Under the pieces are notes generated by a model. It saw nothing but the letters and a program-made list of their open reading frames with translations, searched no databases and was not told where the DNA came from. DNA of 64,000 nt, from positions 248,001-312,000 of the forward strand of contig NZ_VBUT01000005.1 of assembly GCF_005863245.1 (NCBI RefSeq), written 5' to 3'. This stretch comes from Nocardia cyriacigeorgica (lineage in GTDB: Bacteria; Actinomycetota; Actinomycetes; Mycobacteriales; Mycobacteriaceae). The position numbers and the translations under genes were made by a program. The stretch's first letter is position 1, and the number at the start of each line of letters is the position of its first letter. Below are positions 50,954 through 60,050 of the stretch, piece by piece.

Positions 50954-51904
50954 GTGACCACCGCGCTGACCGATCGCGACATCTTGCGCGAATTGGAGCC
51001 GTTCGCCGAGCGCCAACTCGACGATCATCTGCGCAAGGCCAAGGCCTGGAACCCGCACGACTATGTGCCGTGGGACGACGGCCGCAATTTCGCGGCGCTC
51101 GGCGGCATCGATTGGGAACCGGGACAATCGAACCTGTCGGAAGTGGCGCGGGTAGCGATGGTCACCAATCTGCTGACCGAGGACAATCTGCCGTCCTATC
51201 ACCGGGAATTGGCCGATACCTTCACTCAGGACGGGGTGTGGGGTACCTGGGTGGGCCGCTGGACCGCCGAGGAGAACCGGCATTCCATCGTGATGCGCGA
51301 CTATCTGGTGGTGACCAGGGCCGTCGACCCCGTCGCGCTGGAACAGGCCCGCATGGCGCATATGACCACCGGTGTGGCGAAACCGGAGAAGGGGTCGCAA
51401 TTCCTGCGCTCCACCGCCTACGTCACCTTTCAAGAGCTGGCGACACGGATCAGCCATCGCAATACCGGAATCGCCTGTCAGGAGCCGATCGCCGAACGAA
51501 TGCTGCAGCGCATCGCCGCCGACGAAAACCTGCACATGATCTTCTATCGCACGATCAGCGGCGCCGCATTGGATCTCGCGCCCGACGATATGCTGCGGGC
51601 GATCACCGATGTGGTGACCAGGTTTCAGATGCCCGGCCTGACCCAACCCGATTTCCGGCGCAATTCGGTGCTGTTGGCCAAGAACGGCATCTACGATCTG
51701 CGCCAGCACCTGGATGTGGTGCTGCGGCCGGTACTGCGGGCCTGGCGGGTCTTCGAACGCACCGACCTCGGCGGCGAAGGCGAACGCGCGCGCGAGGAAC
51801 TGCACGCCTTCCTCGACGATCTCGAACGCCGTGCCGTGCGGTTCGAGGAACGGCGCGAGGCCGCGGCCGCGCGCCGGGCACAGCGGAGCGCCGCGGCCGG
51901 ATGA
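50954..51904 (+). CDS. Acyl-ACP desaturase (DesA-like, ferritin-type diiron)
   Basis: The 316-aa protein has the diiron ligand set of acyl-ACP desaturases: Glu in TEDNLPSYH at about 75, ExxH in AEENRHS at about 105, Glu in FQELATRIS and ExxH in ADENLHM at about 190. It would introduce a double bond into an acyl chain carried on ACP; mycobacterial DesA proteins act in mycolate precursor or oleate synthesis. GTG at 50954 follows AAGGAG at seven bases. Its stop overlaps the ATG of the downstream esterase (ATGA), so both are made together. Confidence 0.95.
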   Translation: MTTALTDRDILRELEPFAERQLDDHLRKAKAWNPHDYVPWDDGRNFAALGGIDWEPGQSNLSEVARVAMVTNLLTEDNLPSYHRELADTFTQDGVWGTWVGRWTAEENRHSIVMRDYLVVTRAVDPVALEQARMAHMTTGVAKPEKGSQFLRSTAYVTFQELATRISHRNTGIACQEPIAERMLQRIAADENLHMIFYRTISGAALDLAPDDMLRAITDVVTRFQMPGLTQPDFRRNSVLLAKNGIYDLRQHLDVVLRPVLRAWRVFERTDLGGEGERAREELHAFLDDLERRAVRFEERREAAAARRAQRSAAAG

Positions 51905-52950
51905 GCAGACGAATACCGGTGACGGCGGCGGCGATGGCGATGGTCGCCGCCGTCTGCGTGACGCCCGCGGCCGCCGCCCCGACGGGATCGGTGCCCGTCG
52001 TGGGATCGCCCGGCCCGGGCGCCGAAACCACCGTCACTCGAACATCATTGGTCCGCGTCGAAGTCCTCGGCAAACAGCGCGTCCGGCTGCACATCGCCTC
52101 CGCGGCAATGCGGCGTGTCATCGCCATCGACACCCTGATCGGCACCGGCCCGGCCCCGCGCCCGACGCTGTACCTGCTCGACGGGGTGGACGGCGAGAAG
52201 ACCTCGGGCTGGCTGACCAAGGGCGGTGCCGCGGAATTCTTCGCCGACAAGCCGGTCGACGTCGTGCTCACCACCGGCGGCACCGGCAGCATGTACAGCG
52301 ACTGGGTGCGCTCGGACGCGGCCCTCGGCCTGAATCGCTGGGAGACCTTCCTCACCGAAGAGCTGCCGCCGCTGGTGGAAACCTATCTCGGTGGCACCGG
52401 CGTCCGCGCCATCGCCGGGGTGTCGATGGGCGCGCAGGCGGCGATGATGCTCACCCAACGGCATCCGGGGATGTACCGGGCGGTGGCGGGGATGAGCGGA
52501 TGCTATTCGACCGCGGACCCGCTGGGCCGCGCCGTCACCACCATCACCGTCGCCTCCCGCGGCGGGAACCCGGAGAACCTGTGGGGGCCGCCGTCCTCAC
52601 CGGAGTGGGCCGCCCATGACAGCCTGCTCGGGGCCGAGCAGTTGCGCGGCACCGCGATCTACCTGTCGGCCGCCACCGGCGCACCGACCGGCGTCGATTT
52701 GACCGAGGTGGCGCGGGCGCCCGATATCGTCGCGGCGCTGGGGGAGATGGGCGGCGGTGCGGCACTGGAGGCGGGGGCGCGCTCGTGCACCGAGCGGATG
52801 GCCGCCCGGCTCGACGAACTCGGCATCCCGGCCACCGTGGAGCTGCTGGACGCCGGCATGCACACCTGGCCCGATTTCCGGTCGCAGCTGCCACGCACCT
52901 GGCCGACGCTGGCGACGGCGCTCGGAGTGCAGCTCACTGGGCCGCGCTGA
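51901..52950 (+). CDS. Exported antigen 85-like esterase
   Basis: The 349-aa protein has a Sec signal peptide (VTAAAMAMVAAVCVTPAAAA) and an alpha/beta hydrolase domain with YLLDGVDGEKTSGW, IAGVSMGAQAAM (Ser about 177) and a late ELLDAGMHTWPDFRSQL providing His. The pattern matches the esterase/mycolyltransferase (antigen 85) superfamily; whether it transfers mycolate or only hydrolyses esters cannot be told. It starts within the stop codon of the desaturase gene, which points to a lipid or envelope role. A Cys in GMSGCYST may pair with SCTERMAA. Confidence 0.88.
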   Translation: MSRRIPVTAAAMAMVAAVCVTPAAAAPTGSVPVVGSPGPGAETTVTRTSLVRVEVLGKQRVRLHIASAAMRRVIAIDTLIGTGPAPRPTLYLLDGVDGEKTSGWLTKGGAAEFFADKPVDVVLTTGGTGSMYSDWVRSDAALGLNRWETFLTEELPPLVETYLGGTGVRAIAGVSMGAQAAMMLTQRHPGMYRAVAGMSGCYSTADPLGRAVTTITVASRGGNPENLWGPPSSPEWAAHDSLLGAEQLRGTAIYLSAATGAPTGVDLTEVARAPDIVAALGEMGGGAALEAGARSCTERMAARLDELGIPATVELLDAGMHTWPDFRSQLPRTWPTLATALGVQLTGPR

Positions 52951-52953
52951 ATC

Positions 52954-53991
52954 TCACGCGGTGAAGCGCACTTCCGCGGCGGCGTAGCCGAACAGTTTGC
53001 GCCCGTGCGAGCGCGCGTCGATGGCGATGGTGCCGCGGCGCCCGCTCGGGTCGAGCGAGGTGATGCGGCCGCTGAACTCGATCGGGCTCGACGCCAGCGC
53101 GGGCACCCACAGATAGTGGGTGTTGTGCGCGAATTGCGCGCGCAGCCGGGTCACCGCGGCCGGGTCGCCGAGCCAGGAACTCAGATAGCCCGCGGCCAGG
53201 CCGAGCTTGAGCATGCCCGGTGCCACCACGGTGGGCAGCCCGCATTCGACGGCGGTGCGTTCGTCGAACAGCACCGGGTTCGTATCCCCGGTGACGCCCG
53301 CGTAATTCACCAGATCACCGCGCGACAGTCGCAGCACCCGGGTCGGCAATGCCGTGCCCACGCGTAGCGTCGCGGGATCGATGGCGGTGCGCGGCACATG
53401 GGGCGGCGACATGGCCGTGACGACCTCCGCGCCGGCTTCGGTGATGGTGCCCGGCACGGTGACGGCCCGCGAGTCGGTCATCGCCACCCGGCGCACCGCC
53501 TCGCTGAGACGCTCGGCCTCACCGGTGCGGGCCAGCAACGCCGTCGACCCGGTCTGCACCACCTGGCCCTCGACGTCGGTCAGAACGCTCTTGATCGCCA
53601 TGACGTCGTAATCGGCGAAATGGCGGAACGATTCGAAGTAGATATCGCAGGTCAGTTCGTCGCCGGCGATGAGCGGTCGGCCGATGTCGATCACCTGATC
53701 GGCGTGCAGGATCCGGGCCGGGTCGTAGCCGGTGAGCACCGTGTCCAGGATTTCGCGATGCACCCGGAGCAGGATGATCGAGGCGAATGTCGCCGGTGCG
53801 ATCAGACCCGGGTACCCCAGTGCGGCCGCGGCGGATTCGTGCCAATGGGCCGGGTGCCGGTCCTGTACGGCGCGGGCGTATTCCCGGATCTTCTCCCGGC
53901 CCACGGTGTATCGGTGCGAGGACCGATAGCGGTGATCGAGCAGGGCCCGCACCTGATCGGCGGGGGCGACGGTGGTGGCTGCCTCGGACAT
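52954..53991 (-). CDS. HadAB-type fused dehydratase, hydratase site altered
   Basis: The 345-aa protein parallels the one at 45555: VGREKIREYARAVQDRHPAHW, then GYPGLIAPATFASI in the first hotdog domain and LVNYAGVTGDTNPVLFDE in the second. The catalytic motif normally reads DxNPxH; here the His is Leu (TNPVLFD), and the SHG that follows in the paralogue is APG. It may have lost dehydratase activity and kept a structural role. ATG at 53991 follows GAGGAGCAACAG. The convergent esterase stop is four bases away. Confidence 0.87.
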   Translation of the reverse strand: MSEAATTVAPADQVRALLDHRYRSSHRYTVGREKIREYARAVQDRHPAHWHESAAAALGYPGLIAPATFASIILLRVHREILDTVLTGYDPARILHADQVIDIGRPLIAGDELTCDIYFESFRHFADYDVMAIKSVLTDVEGQVVQTGSTALLARTGEAERLSEAVRRVAMTDSRAVTVPGTITEAGAEVVTAMSPPHVPRTAIDPATLRVGTALPTRVLRLSRGDLVNYAGVTGDTNPVLFDERTAVECGLPTVVAPGMLKLGLAAGYLSSWLGDPAAVTRLRAQFAHNTHYLWVPALASSPIEFSGRITSLDPSGRRGTIAIDARSHGRKLFGYAAAEVRFTA

Positions 53992-54040
53992 CTGTTGCTC
54001 CTCGAAAATGCGCTCGGAACGGGATTCGGCCACGCCGGGC

Positions 54041-54673
54041 TCAGCGCATGGGGCCGAATACCCAGGCGGGAACGGGATTGTGGTCGGGGGTGACGGCACC
54101 GGCCACCGGCACGCCGGCACCGATGAAGCTGGCGACGGCGCGGTCGATATGGTCGGCGGAGGTCACCACGACGGCGTCACGGGCCCCGATCTCCTGCATG
54201 ATCCGCGCCGAATGGTGCGCGTTCTGCACGGTGTCGGCGGCCGCCGGATCCAGATGCACCCGCTCGGCCGGGATGCCGTGGCGCACCAGCCAGTCCGCCA
54301 TCGCGACCGCCTCGCTGACGCCGTTGCGCGGGTTGCCGCCGGTGACGATGATCGGTGAGCCCGGCGCCAGCAGGGCCTGGACGTATCCGGCGCGTAGGCG
54401 GGCGATCAGCTCGGGTCGCATGCTGCCGTCGGGTAGTAGTCCGTAGCCGAGGACCACGATCGCGGTGCCCGGCCCGTGCACCTGGGCCAGCGGGCCGGAC
54501 ACGAATTCGGCCGAACCCGTCGAATCGGCGGCCGCCGCGGGCGGTTGCAGGCCCGACCCCATCACGGCTGCCGCGCCGAGCAACGTGCAGGCGGCCAGCC
54601 GCAGGCCGAGTCGTCGGCGGTGGGACCTGCCTGCGGACTGTGGGCGGGTCGGCGATGCCATCGAATCGAACAT
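54041..54673 (-). CDS. Exported YdcF/ElyC-like (DUF218) protein
   Basis: ATG at 54673 with GGGAG gives 210 aa. The first about 55 residues contain a twin-Arg-like stretch (SHRRRLGLRLAACTLLG) and a signal peptide. The remainder is a DUF218 domain: GTAIVVLGYGLLPDGS, IIVTGGNPRNGVSEA and ARDAVVVTSADHIDRA, near which YdcF-type conserved Asp and His cluster. Such proteins are linked to envelope biogenesis and vancomycin resistance (SanA/ElyC) but their chemistry is unsettled. It lies 50 bp upstream of the altered dehydratase gene on the same strand, so the two may be cotranscribed. Confidence 0.85.
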   Translation of the reverse strand: MFDSMASPTRPQSAGRSHRRRLGLRLAACTLLGAAAVMGSGLQPPAAAADSTGSAEFVSGPLAQVHGPGTAIVVLGYGLLPDGSMRPELIARLRAGYVQALLAPGSPIIVTGGNPRNGVSEAVAMADWLVRHGIPAERVHLDPAAADTVQNAHHSARIMQEIGARDAVVVTSADHIDRAVASFIGAGVPVAGAVTPDHNPVPAWVFGPMR

Positions 54674-55056
54674 GGGCGCTCCCAGAAAATGTGCCGAGCG
54701 GTAGCCACCGTCGGCGGAAATGTATTGCTCCATGATTCGGCAGCCGCCGGCGAATATGCCGTGATCGGTTGGTTATCTGGAGGATTCACCGATTACCGTC
54801 GCCGCTTTTCGTGTCGATCCACGTGCGGTTGTGATTGCTTACCTGCCGCTGCTTTGCCGCGCTGTGAGATTCACCGTGACCGCGTTGCGCGGCGATATCT
54901 GTGCCGGGTCCCTAATGGCGGGCAACGGCGTTCGTGAGGTTTCCAGACACCGCTGGCGCACGGTGGTTTCGGGGTCTTGCGGACTTAGCGTTGGCGCAGT
55001 TTCCGTGCCGTCGACCGGCACGACGGCACTGAATCCTTTGCTCAGGAAGGCATGTG
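54674..55056. other. 383-bp divergent promoter gap
   Basis: No gene is supported here. It separates the YdcF-like gene from the class-2 lipase. An inverted repeat at 55005 lies close to the lipase start; the middle is unremarkable. Confidence 0.4.
55005..55021. promoter_or_regulatory. Inverted repeat upstream of class-2 lipase
   Basis: GTGCCG-TCGAC-CGGCAC has perfect 6-bp arms and a 5-nt spacer, 35 bp before the lipase start. It could be an operator or a leader hairpin. Confidence 0.4.
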
Positions 55057-56250
55057 ATGAGACGAAGTACCTCTGGCCGGTTGTGGCGTTCGGTGGTGGT
55101 GGCGAGCGCGGTGGCGTTGGCGTTGACCGCGGTGGGTGGGCAGGCCGCGGCGGCGCCGACGGAGCAGGATTTGGCCGACTATATTGCGGCGGGTCGGTCG
55201 GTGGCGGGGCCGGTGGCTGATTCGGGGTCGAGTTCGGGGTCGGCGTGTGATTCCGGTAGCGGCGCGGGTTCGGGTAACGGGTCCGGTGACTGTTACGGCG
55301 GGTCCGGGTCGAGTTCGGGGTCCTCGGGTGGATACGCCTCGGACACGGTGGGATACGGTCCGTCGCAGACGTCGTGGCTGGCGGCGTTCGCCTATGGTTT
55401 GGCCAATGGTGATGCGGCTCCGCCGGGGGCGAATGATTGGAATTGCAAGCCGACGCCGGAGCATCCGCGGCCGGTGTTGTTGATCCACGGCACGTGGATG
55501 AATGCTTATAACGGGTTCGCGTATATGGGGCAGCCGATCAAGGATGCCGGGTTCTGTACCTTCACCTTCAACTACGGCCGCTCCAACCTGCTGGAAGGTG
55601 GTGGGTTGGGGTCGGTGCTGCCCGGGGTGATGGGCACCGGCTACATCCAGGACTCGGCCAAGCAGTTGGCGGTGTTCGTGGATCGGGTGCTGGCCGCGAC
55701 CGGCGCTTCTGAGGTCGATATCGTGGCCCATTCTCAGGGTGGGTCGATGTCGAACTGGTACACCAAGTTCGAAGGTGGTGCGGCGAAGGTGAAGAACCTG
55801 ATCACCTACGGCGCCACCCATCACGGCACCAGCCTCGACGGGATCGGTGCGCTCGGGCGCGCGATCAACAACCTGGGTATCGATATCCTCGGGTTCATCG
55901 AGATCTTCGTCGGGCACGCCGGCATCCAGCAGACCATCGGCTCGGACTTCGTCAACCAGCTCAACGCCAACGGCGACACCGTCGCCGGGGTGGACTACAC
56001 CATCGTGGGCACCCGCTACGACGAGATCACCAACCCCTACGATCTGACGTTCCTGAAACAGGGTCCCGGGGCCACGGTCCGCAACATCACCCTGCAAGAC
56101 GGCTGCGAGCAAGACATCTCCGACCATTTGACGATGATGTATTCCCCCCGCGCCCTGTCGATCGCGTTGAACGCCCTGGATCCGGTGCAGTTCCCGCAAC
56201 TGCAATGCACCTTCAACCCCTGGCTCATCGGCGGCGGCGGACAACTCTGA
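55057..56250 (+). CDS. Exported class-2 lipase (LipA/EstA-like)
   Basis: The 397-aa protein has a signal peptide (VVVASAVALALTAVGGQAAA), then a about 50-residue Ser/Gly-rich linker with two Cys, then a lipase domain with PVLLIHGTWMN for the oxyanion (about residue 143), IVAHSQGG for Ser (about 226) and GATHHGTSL. It matches class-2 triacylglycerol lipases. ATG at 55057 or the GTG just before it, with AGGAAGG upstream. Codons in the first 500 bp end mostly in G or T, and those in the last 400 in C. A 17-bp hairpin follows at 56401. Confidence 0.93.
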   Translation: MRRSTSGRLWRSVVVASAVALALTAVGGQAAAAPTEQDLADYIAAGRSVAGPVADSGSSSGSACDSGSGAGSGNGSGDCYGGSGSSSGSSGGYASDTVGYGPSQTSWLAAFAYGLANGDAAPPGANDWNCKPTPEHPRPVLLIHGTWMNAYNGFAYMGQPIKDAGFCTFTFNYGRSNLLEGGGLGSVLPGVMGTGYIQDSAKQLAVFVDRVLAATGASEVDIVAHSQGGSMSNWYTKFEGGAAKVKNLITYGATHHGTSLDGIGALGRAINNLGIDILGFIEIFVGHAGIQQTIGSDFVNQLNANGDTVAGVDYTIVGTRYDEITNPYDLTFLKQGPGATVRNITLQDGCEQDISDHLTMMYSPRALSIALNALDPVQFPQLQCTFNPWLIGGGGQL

Positions 56251-56400
56251 CCCCCTAGACCGGCACCCACTGGACCGGATCGACTAACGACTCCGGCGAC
56301 CGGCCCGCTGGCTGCCAGGCCGCCGCGCCATCCCGTGCCGGCGGACGGGAGACCCCTCAACCCGCCCCTGTCCGTCCCCCGCACCGAGAACGCGGCGGAA

Positions 56401-56445
56401 ATGCCCACCGAACGGCCGAAACGCACCCGGCCGTTCGGTGGGCAT
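56401..56445 (+). terminator. 17-bp perfect terminator hairpin
   Basis: ATGCCCACCGAACGGCC and GGCCGTTCGGTGGGCAT form a perfect stem with an 11-nt loop, 150 bp after the lipase stop. Flanking GGAAA and TTTCC could extend it with a bulge. Confidence 0.7.
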
Positions 56446-56731
56446 GCGGCGTTTCCGGGGGTGGGCGCGGCACTGCCTCGGCGACAGGCGGCGAGCTGGT
56501 GCGGACGCTGATTCGTGCACCTAAGTTACCGCGTATTGCTGCTCAGAGCGCGCATTGACCGACAGGCCTTCCTGGTAGCCACGACGCTGCCGGGGCGCGC
56601 ACCACCTGTCGGCTGTGGGTTCATTCTCCCTGGTGATGTGAGTCTGTTCAGCCTCGTTGATCATGTCTTCGCCGATCGGCGGCAGAAGGTAGGGGAGTGG
56701 ACGTACCGTTCCGCCGAAAACGTGTACAAGG

Positions 56732-56760
56732 TTACGGCGCCCTGTTAAGTTAATGACTAT
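56732..56760 (+). promoter_or_regulatory. Possible sigma-70 type promoter of the Lcp-like gene
   Basis: TTACGG (56732-56737) and GACTAT (56755-56760) are separated by 17 bp in an AT-richer patch, about 80 bp before the ATG at 56841. Confidence 0.4.
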
Positions 56761-56840
56761 TCCGCGACGCTGCGGAGCTGGCCGCCATGCTGCTCTCCGC
56801 GTGATCGGGATCTGCTTGTACTCGATGAGGAGTGGACGTC

Positions 56841-58082
56841 ATGGACGCAATCAACAGGCGTAATGCGTTGAAGGCCGGGGGGATTCTGGGAGCGATCGGC
56901 GCCATGGCGGTGGTCTCGCCCGCCCGCGCCCAACCCTGGACGTGGTCGCCCAACGGTTCCGTCGCCGGATCCGGGACCGGGGCCGACCCGATGACGGTCT
57001 GGGATCCCGAGGCCGACGAACTGGTCGCCGGCCTGATCGACCGAGGCGAAGTCCCCAGGGTCAACGAGCTACTGCGCACCTGGACCAGAAACGGCCAGCC
57101 GCTGCCCGACGGGTTGCCGCCGCAACTGCGTGACTTCATGGAATACGCCAGGCAGATGCCGCACTGGACCGATCCGGCGAAACTGAGCACCGCGATCGAG
57201 TTCAACAAGAAGCGCGGGCTCTACCTCGGTGTGCTCTACGGGTTCGCGAGCGGCATGATGAGCACCGTCATTCCGAAGGAAGCCCGCGCGGTCTATTACT
57301 CCAAGGGCGGCCACGACCTCAAAGACCGCATCACCAAAACCGCCAAGCTCGGCTACGACATCGGCAGCAACAATGCCTACGCCCCGGATGGGGAAATGGT
57401 CGTCACCTGCGTCAAGACCCGCCTGGTGCACGCGGCGGTGCGGCATCTGCTTCCGCAATCCCCGCATTGGGTGCAGTCGGCGGAGGAAAACATTCCGATC
57501 AGCCAGAACGACATGATGGTGACCTGGCACAGCCTGCCGACGACCGTCATGAAACACCTGACCAATTGGAAGGTGCCGATCCCCCCGCACGAATCGGAGG
57601 CGTTCCTGCATTCCTGGCAGGTCGCCGGCCACATGCTCGGCATCCGCGACGAATACATCCCCAATTCCTGGCCGGAAGCCAATTCCCAAGCGGCGCAGGT
57701 GCTCGACCCGATCCTCGCGGCGACCCCGGAAGGGGCGAGGCTGGCCGACCGGCTGCTCGGACTCGGCGCCAACATCGATTTCGCCATTCTCACCAAACCG
57801 GTGCTGGGTTCGTTCACGCGGTTCCTGCTGGGCGACCGAATCGCCGACGGGCTGGCCATTCCACGGGAACCGGTCTGGGATCCGCTGCTGCGGTTCAGCT
57901 GGGGACCGTTCATCGCCGTGCGCGAAGGAGTGCTGACCGTCGCCCCGCCGACCGCGGAGGTGTACTGGCTGTTCGACGAATTCCTGCGCAAGGCCGCACT
58001 GACCTACCTGTCCGAATTGCGGATGCCGATCAGCATCGAAATCCCCACCATGAACCGCGATATGAGCAAGCCGCATCGCTGA
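56841..58082 (+). CDS. Exported MpaB/Lcp-like heme oxygenase (DUF2236)
   Basis: The 413-aa protein starts at ATG 56841 with GAGGAG eight bases upstream. The signal INRRNALKAGGILGAIGAM is a likely Tat sequence ending PARAQ. The body matches the DUF2236 oxygenase family that includes latex-clearing protein Lcp: LYLGVLYGFASGMMST, VVTCVKTRLVHAAVRHLLPQ and LHSWQVAGHMLGI, where Lys-Thr and His could be heme ligands by analogy with Lcp. Lcp cleaves polyisoprene with O2. Whether this protein acts on rubber or a related terpenoid is inference. A small exported protein follows by 30 bp. Confidence 0.88.
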   Translation: MDAINRRNALKAGGILGAIGAMAVVSPARAQPWTWSPNGSVAGSGTGADPMTVWDPEADELVAGLIDRGEVPRVNELLRTWTRNGQPLPDGLPPQLRDFMEYARQMPHWTDPAKLSTAIEFNKKRGLYLGVLYGFASGMMSTVIPKEARAVYYSKGGHDLKDRITKTAKLGYDIGSNNAYAPDGEMVVTCVKTRLVHAAVRHLLPQSPHWVQSAEENIPISQNDMMVTWHSLPTTVMKHLTNWKVPIPPHESEAFLHSWQVAGHMLGIRDEYIPNSWPEANSQAAQVLDPILAATPEGARLADRLLGLGANIDFAILTKPVLGSFTRFLLGDRIADGLAIPREPVWDPLLRFSWGPFIAVREGVLTVAPPTAEVYWLFDEFLRKAALTYLSELRMPISIEIPTMNRDMSKPHR

Positions 58083-58112
58083 CCAACCGATTCATCGAAA
58101 GAAGGAGCGACA

Positions 58113-58424
58113 GTGCGTAATTCCCTCCGTTGTGCCGCGGCCACGCTCGCGGCGGCGTCCCTGGTCGGCGCGGCGGCCGGTGCGAGTGCCGAAGCCGGAC
58201 CGGCGGCCACCGCCGCGCCGGTAGCCGAAGCGGGCACCGGGTCGTCGATGCTGGACGCGGGCTCCTCGGCCGCGCGATCGGCCGGGGTCCTCGCCCAGCA
58301 GGGCGACATCATCGGCCTCATCGTGCTGCTGGGCATCACCCCGTTCCAGATGCTCACCAGTGGTATCTGCGATCTGGCCACCGGTTCGGGCCTCGGGAAT
58401 CCCTGCTCGCCGTCGCGGTACTGA
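58113..58424 (+). CDS. Small exported protein downstream of the Lcp-like gene
   Basis: GTG at 58113 has GAAGGAG upstream and starts a 103-aa protein with a signal peptide (LRCAAATLAAASLVGAAAG). An Ala-rich linker leads to a hydrophobic helix, GDIIGLIVLLGITPFQMLTS, and a C-terminal pair of Cys (GICDLAT, GNPCSPS). It may be membrane-anchored or a secreted peptide. No family recognised. Its spacing from the oxygenase suggests cotranscription and a helper role, which is only an inference. Confidence 0.75.
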   Translation: MRNSLRCAAATLAAASLVGAAAGASAEAGPAATAAPVAEAGTGSSMLDAGSSAARSAGVLAQQGDIIGLIVLLGITPFQMLTSGICDLATGSGLGNPCSPSRY

Positions 58425-58579
58425 ACCGCGGCGCCGGTAGGTCAGCTCGCGCGCGGGTCCCAGCGGTCACCGGCGATGGCGATCGGCAGCGGCGGTCGAA
58501 GCATGACAAACGGCGTTGATCGCGCGCCGGTTCGGTGCTCGGTCGCAGCCGTCACCGATGACGTCGAACGCACCGCCGA

Positions 58580-59833
58580 TCAGGGAATGACGACAGGCCC
58601 GTCGATCGCGGCCGGATCGTCGGCCCACCGCTGTCCGGCCTCGCGCGGGGTGACCCCCTGCTCGGCCCACGCGGCCAGGAGCTGAGCGACCTTGGCGTGC
58701 ATGATGGTGCGCAGCCGGTCGAACGAGGTGCCCGGATCGTCGTCGACCTCACCGAGCAACAGCCACCACGCCCAGGCCACGGCACCGGCGTTGGCGACGA
58801 AGTCCGGCACCACCGGGATACCGCGGGCGGCGAGCATGGCCTCGGCCTCCGGCGTGGTGGCGGCGTTCGCGGCCTCGACGACGATGCGGGCCCGGATGCC
58901 GAAGGAGTTGTCCGGGGTGATCGCGTAGGAGATGGCCGCGGGCACGAGAATGTCGGCGTCGCAGGACAGGATCGCGGTGCGCGGCAGCTGCTCGATGCCC
59001 GCGGGTAGCCGGGTGCGGTCGATCTCGCCGTAGCCGTCGCGCAGCTCCAGCAGCGCCGGAATATCGAGGCCATCGGCGCGGTACAGGGTGCCGGCGGCGT
59101 CGGCGACGGCGGTGATCGTCATCCCGGCCTCGTGCAGGTAGTAGGCCGCCGCGCCGCCCATGGTGCCGATGCCCTGGATCGCCACCGTGGTGCCGGACGG
59201 CGCCTGCCCCCACCAGACCGCCGCCGCCAGGCAGGCATGCGCGACGCCGTATCCGCCGATCACATCGCCGAGCAGGAAACCGCCGTCGACCGCCGCGTCG
59301 AGCCCGCGACGCACCCGGGCCAGCGTCGCGGCCGGGTCGGCGGCGCGCCGGATGGCGGCGTGATAGCTCTGGCCGAGTCCGAGGCTGCCGAACACCTCGT
59401 CGATCAGATGCTGCGGGACGCCCAGATCCTCCGCGGTGACCCAATGCGCGTCCAGCCACGGCCGCATCGCCTCACAGAACCGTTCCAGCACCCCGACCGC
59501 GCGCGGATCCTTGGGATCGAAGTCGATGCCGCCCTTGGCTCCGCCGACCGGGAGGTCGAAGGTGGCGGTCTTGGCGGCCATGCCGCGTGCGAGATCTTCC
59601 ACCTCGCTCATCGTGCAGCCGGGACGCATCCGGGTACCGCCGGTGGCCAGGCCGGCGCGCAGGGTGTGCACGACGAGATAGCCCACCGCGCCGGTGAGCG
59701 AATCCGTCCACTGCAGGCGCAGATACGGTTCGGCACGGCGGAGAGCGGGCACGGCGGGCCCCGATGCGAGTGCCGCGACCTCATGCGCGCTCGCCTGCGC
59801 GGGACCACCGACCGGTTCGTGCATCGTCGTCAT
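58580..59833 (-). CDS. Glu/Leu/Phe/Val-type dehydrogenase
   Basis: The 417-aa protein has LPVGGAKGGIDFDP with the catalytic lysine, AEDLGVPQHL with the catalytic Asp, and GIGTMGGAAAYYL for NAD(P). Its overall length is closer to glutamate than to leucine dehydrogenases, but the motifs fit the general Glu/Leu/Phe/Val family. It would deaminate an amino acid to its oxo acid with ammonia. ATG at 59833 follows GGGAGG at eight bases. It is divergent from a LysR gene, 217 bp apart, and is the likely target of it. Confidence 0.93.
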   Translation of the reverse strand: MTTMHEPVGGPAQASAHEVAALASGPAVPALRRAEPYLRLQWTDSLTGAVGYLVVHTLRAGLATGGTRMRPGCTMSEVEDLARGMAAKTATFDLPVGGAKGGIDFDPKDPRAVGVLERFCEAMRPWLDAHWVTAEDLGVPQHLIDEVFGSLGLGQSYHAAIRRAADPAATLARVRRGLDAAVDGGFLLGDVIGGYGVAHACLAAAVWWGQAPSGTTVAIQGIGTMGGAAAYYLHEAGMTITAVADAAGTLYRADGLDIPALLELRDGYGEIDRTRLPAGIEQLPRTAILSCDADILVPAAISYAITPDNSFGIRARIVVEAANAATTPEAEAMLAARGIPVVPDFVANAGAVAWAWWLLLGEVDDDPGTSFDRLRTIMHAKVAQLLAAWAEQGVTPREAGQRWADDPAAIDGPVVIP

Positions 59834-60050
59834 GGCGGACACCTCCCTGTTGCGTGCTCGTCCCGGCCGTCGGAAAAACGCCGCGTCGCGCACTCGCCGG
59901 TCCGGTGCCGATCCCACCCGATCCGGGTGCGATCTCTGCTGCCCAGCGTGCATTCGCACAGGTCCGCGCGTCTATTTACGGTTCGTTCACGGCAGTGTTC
60001 ACCGTTGCTGCACAGCGCCGCGGCTGTGCCGAGCGCATAGGCTCGATGGC

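Larger units (their letters stand above)
56251..56840. other. 590-bp gap with terminator and promoter, no gene
   Basis: Hairpin at 56401-56445 ends the lipase unit. A lower-GC patch at 56700-56765 holds the likely promoter of the Lcp-like gene. The 77-codon frame at 56515-56748 has no ribosome site or family and I do not call it. Confidence 0.5.
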
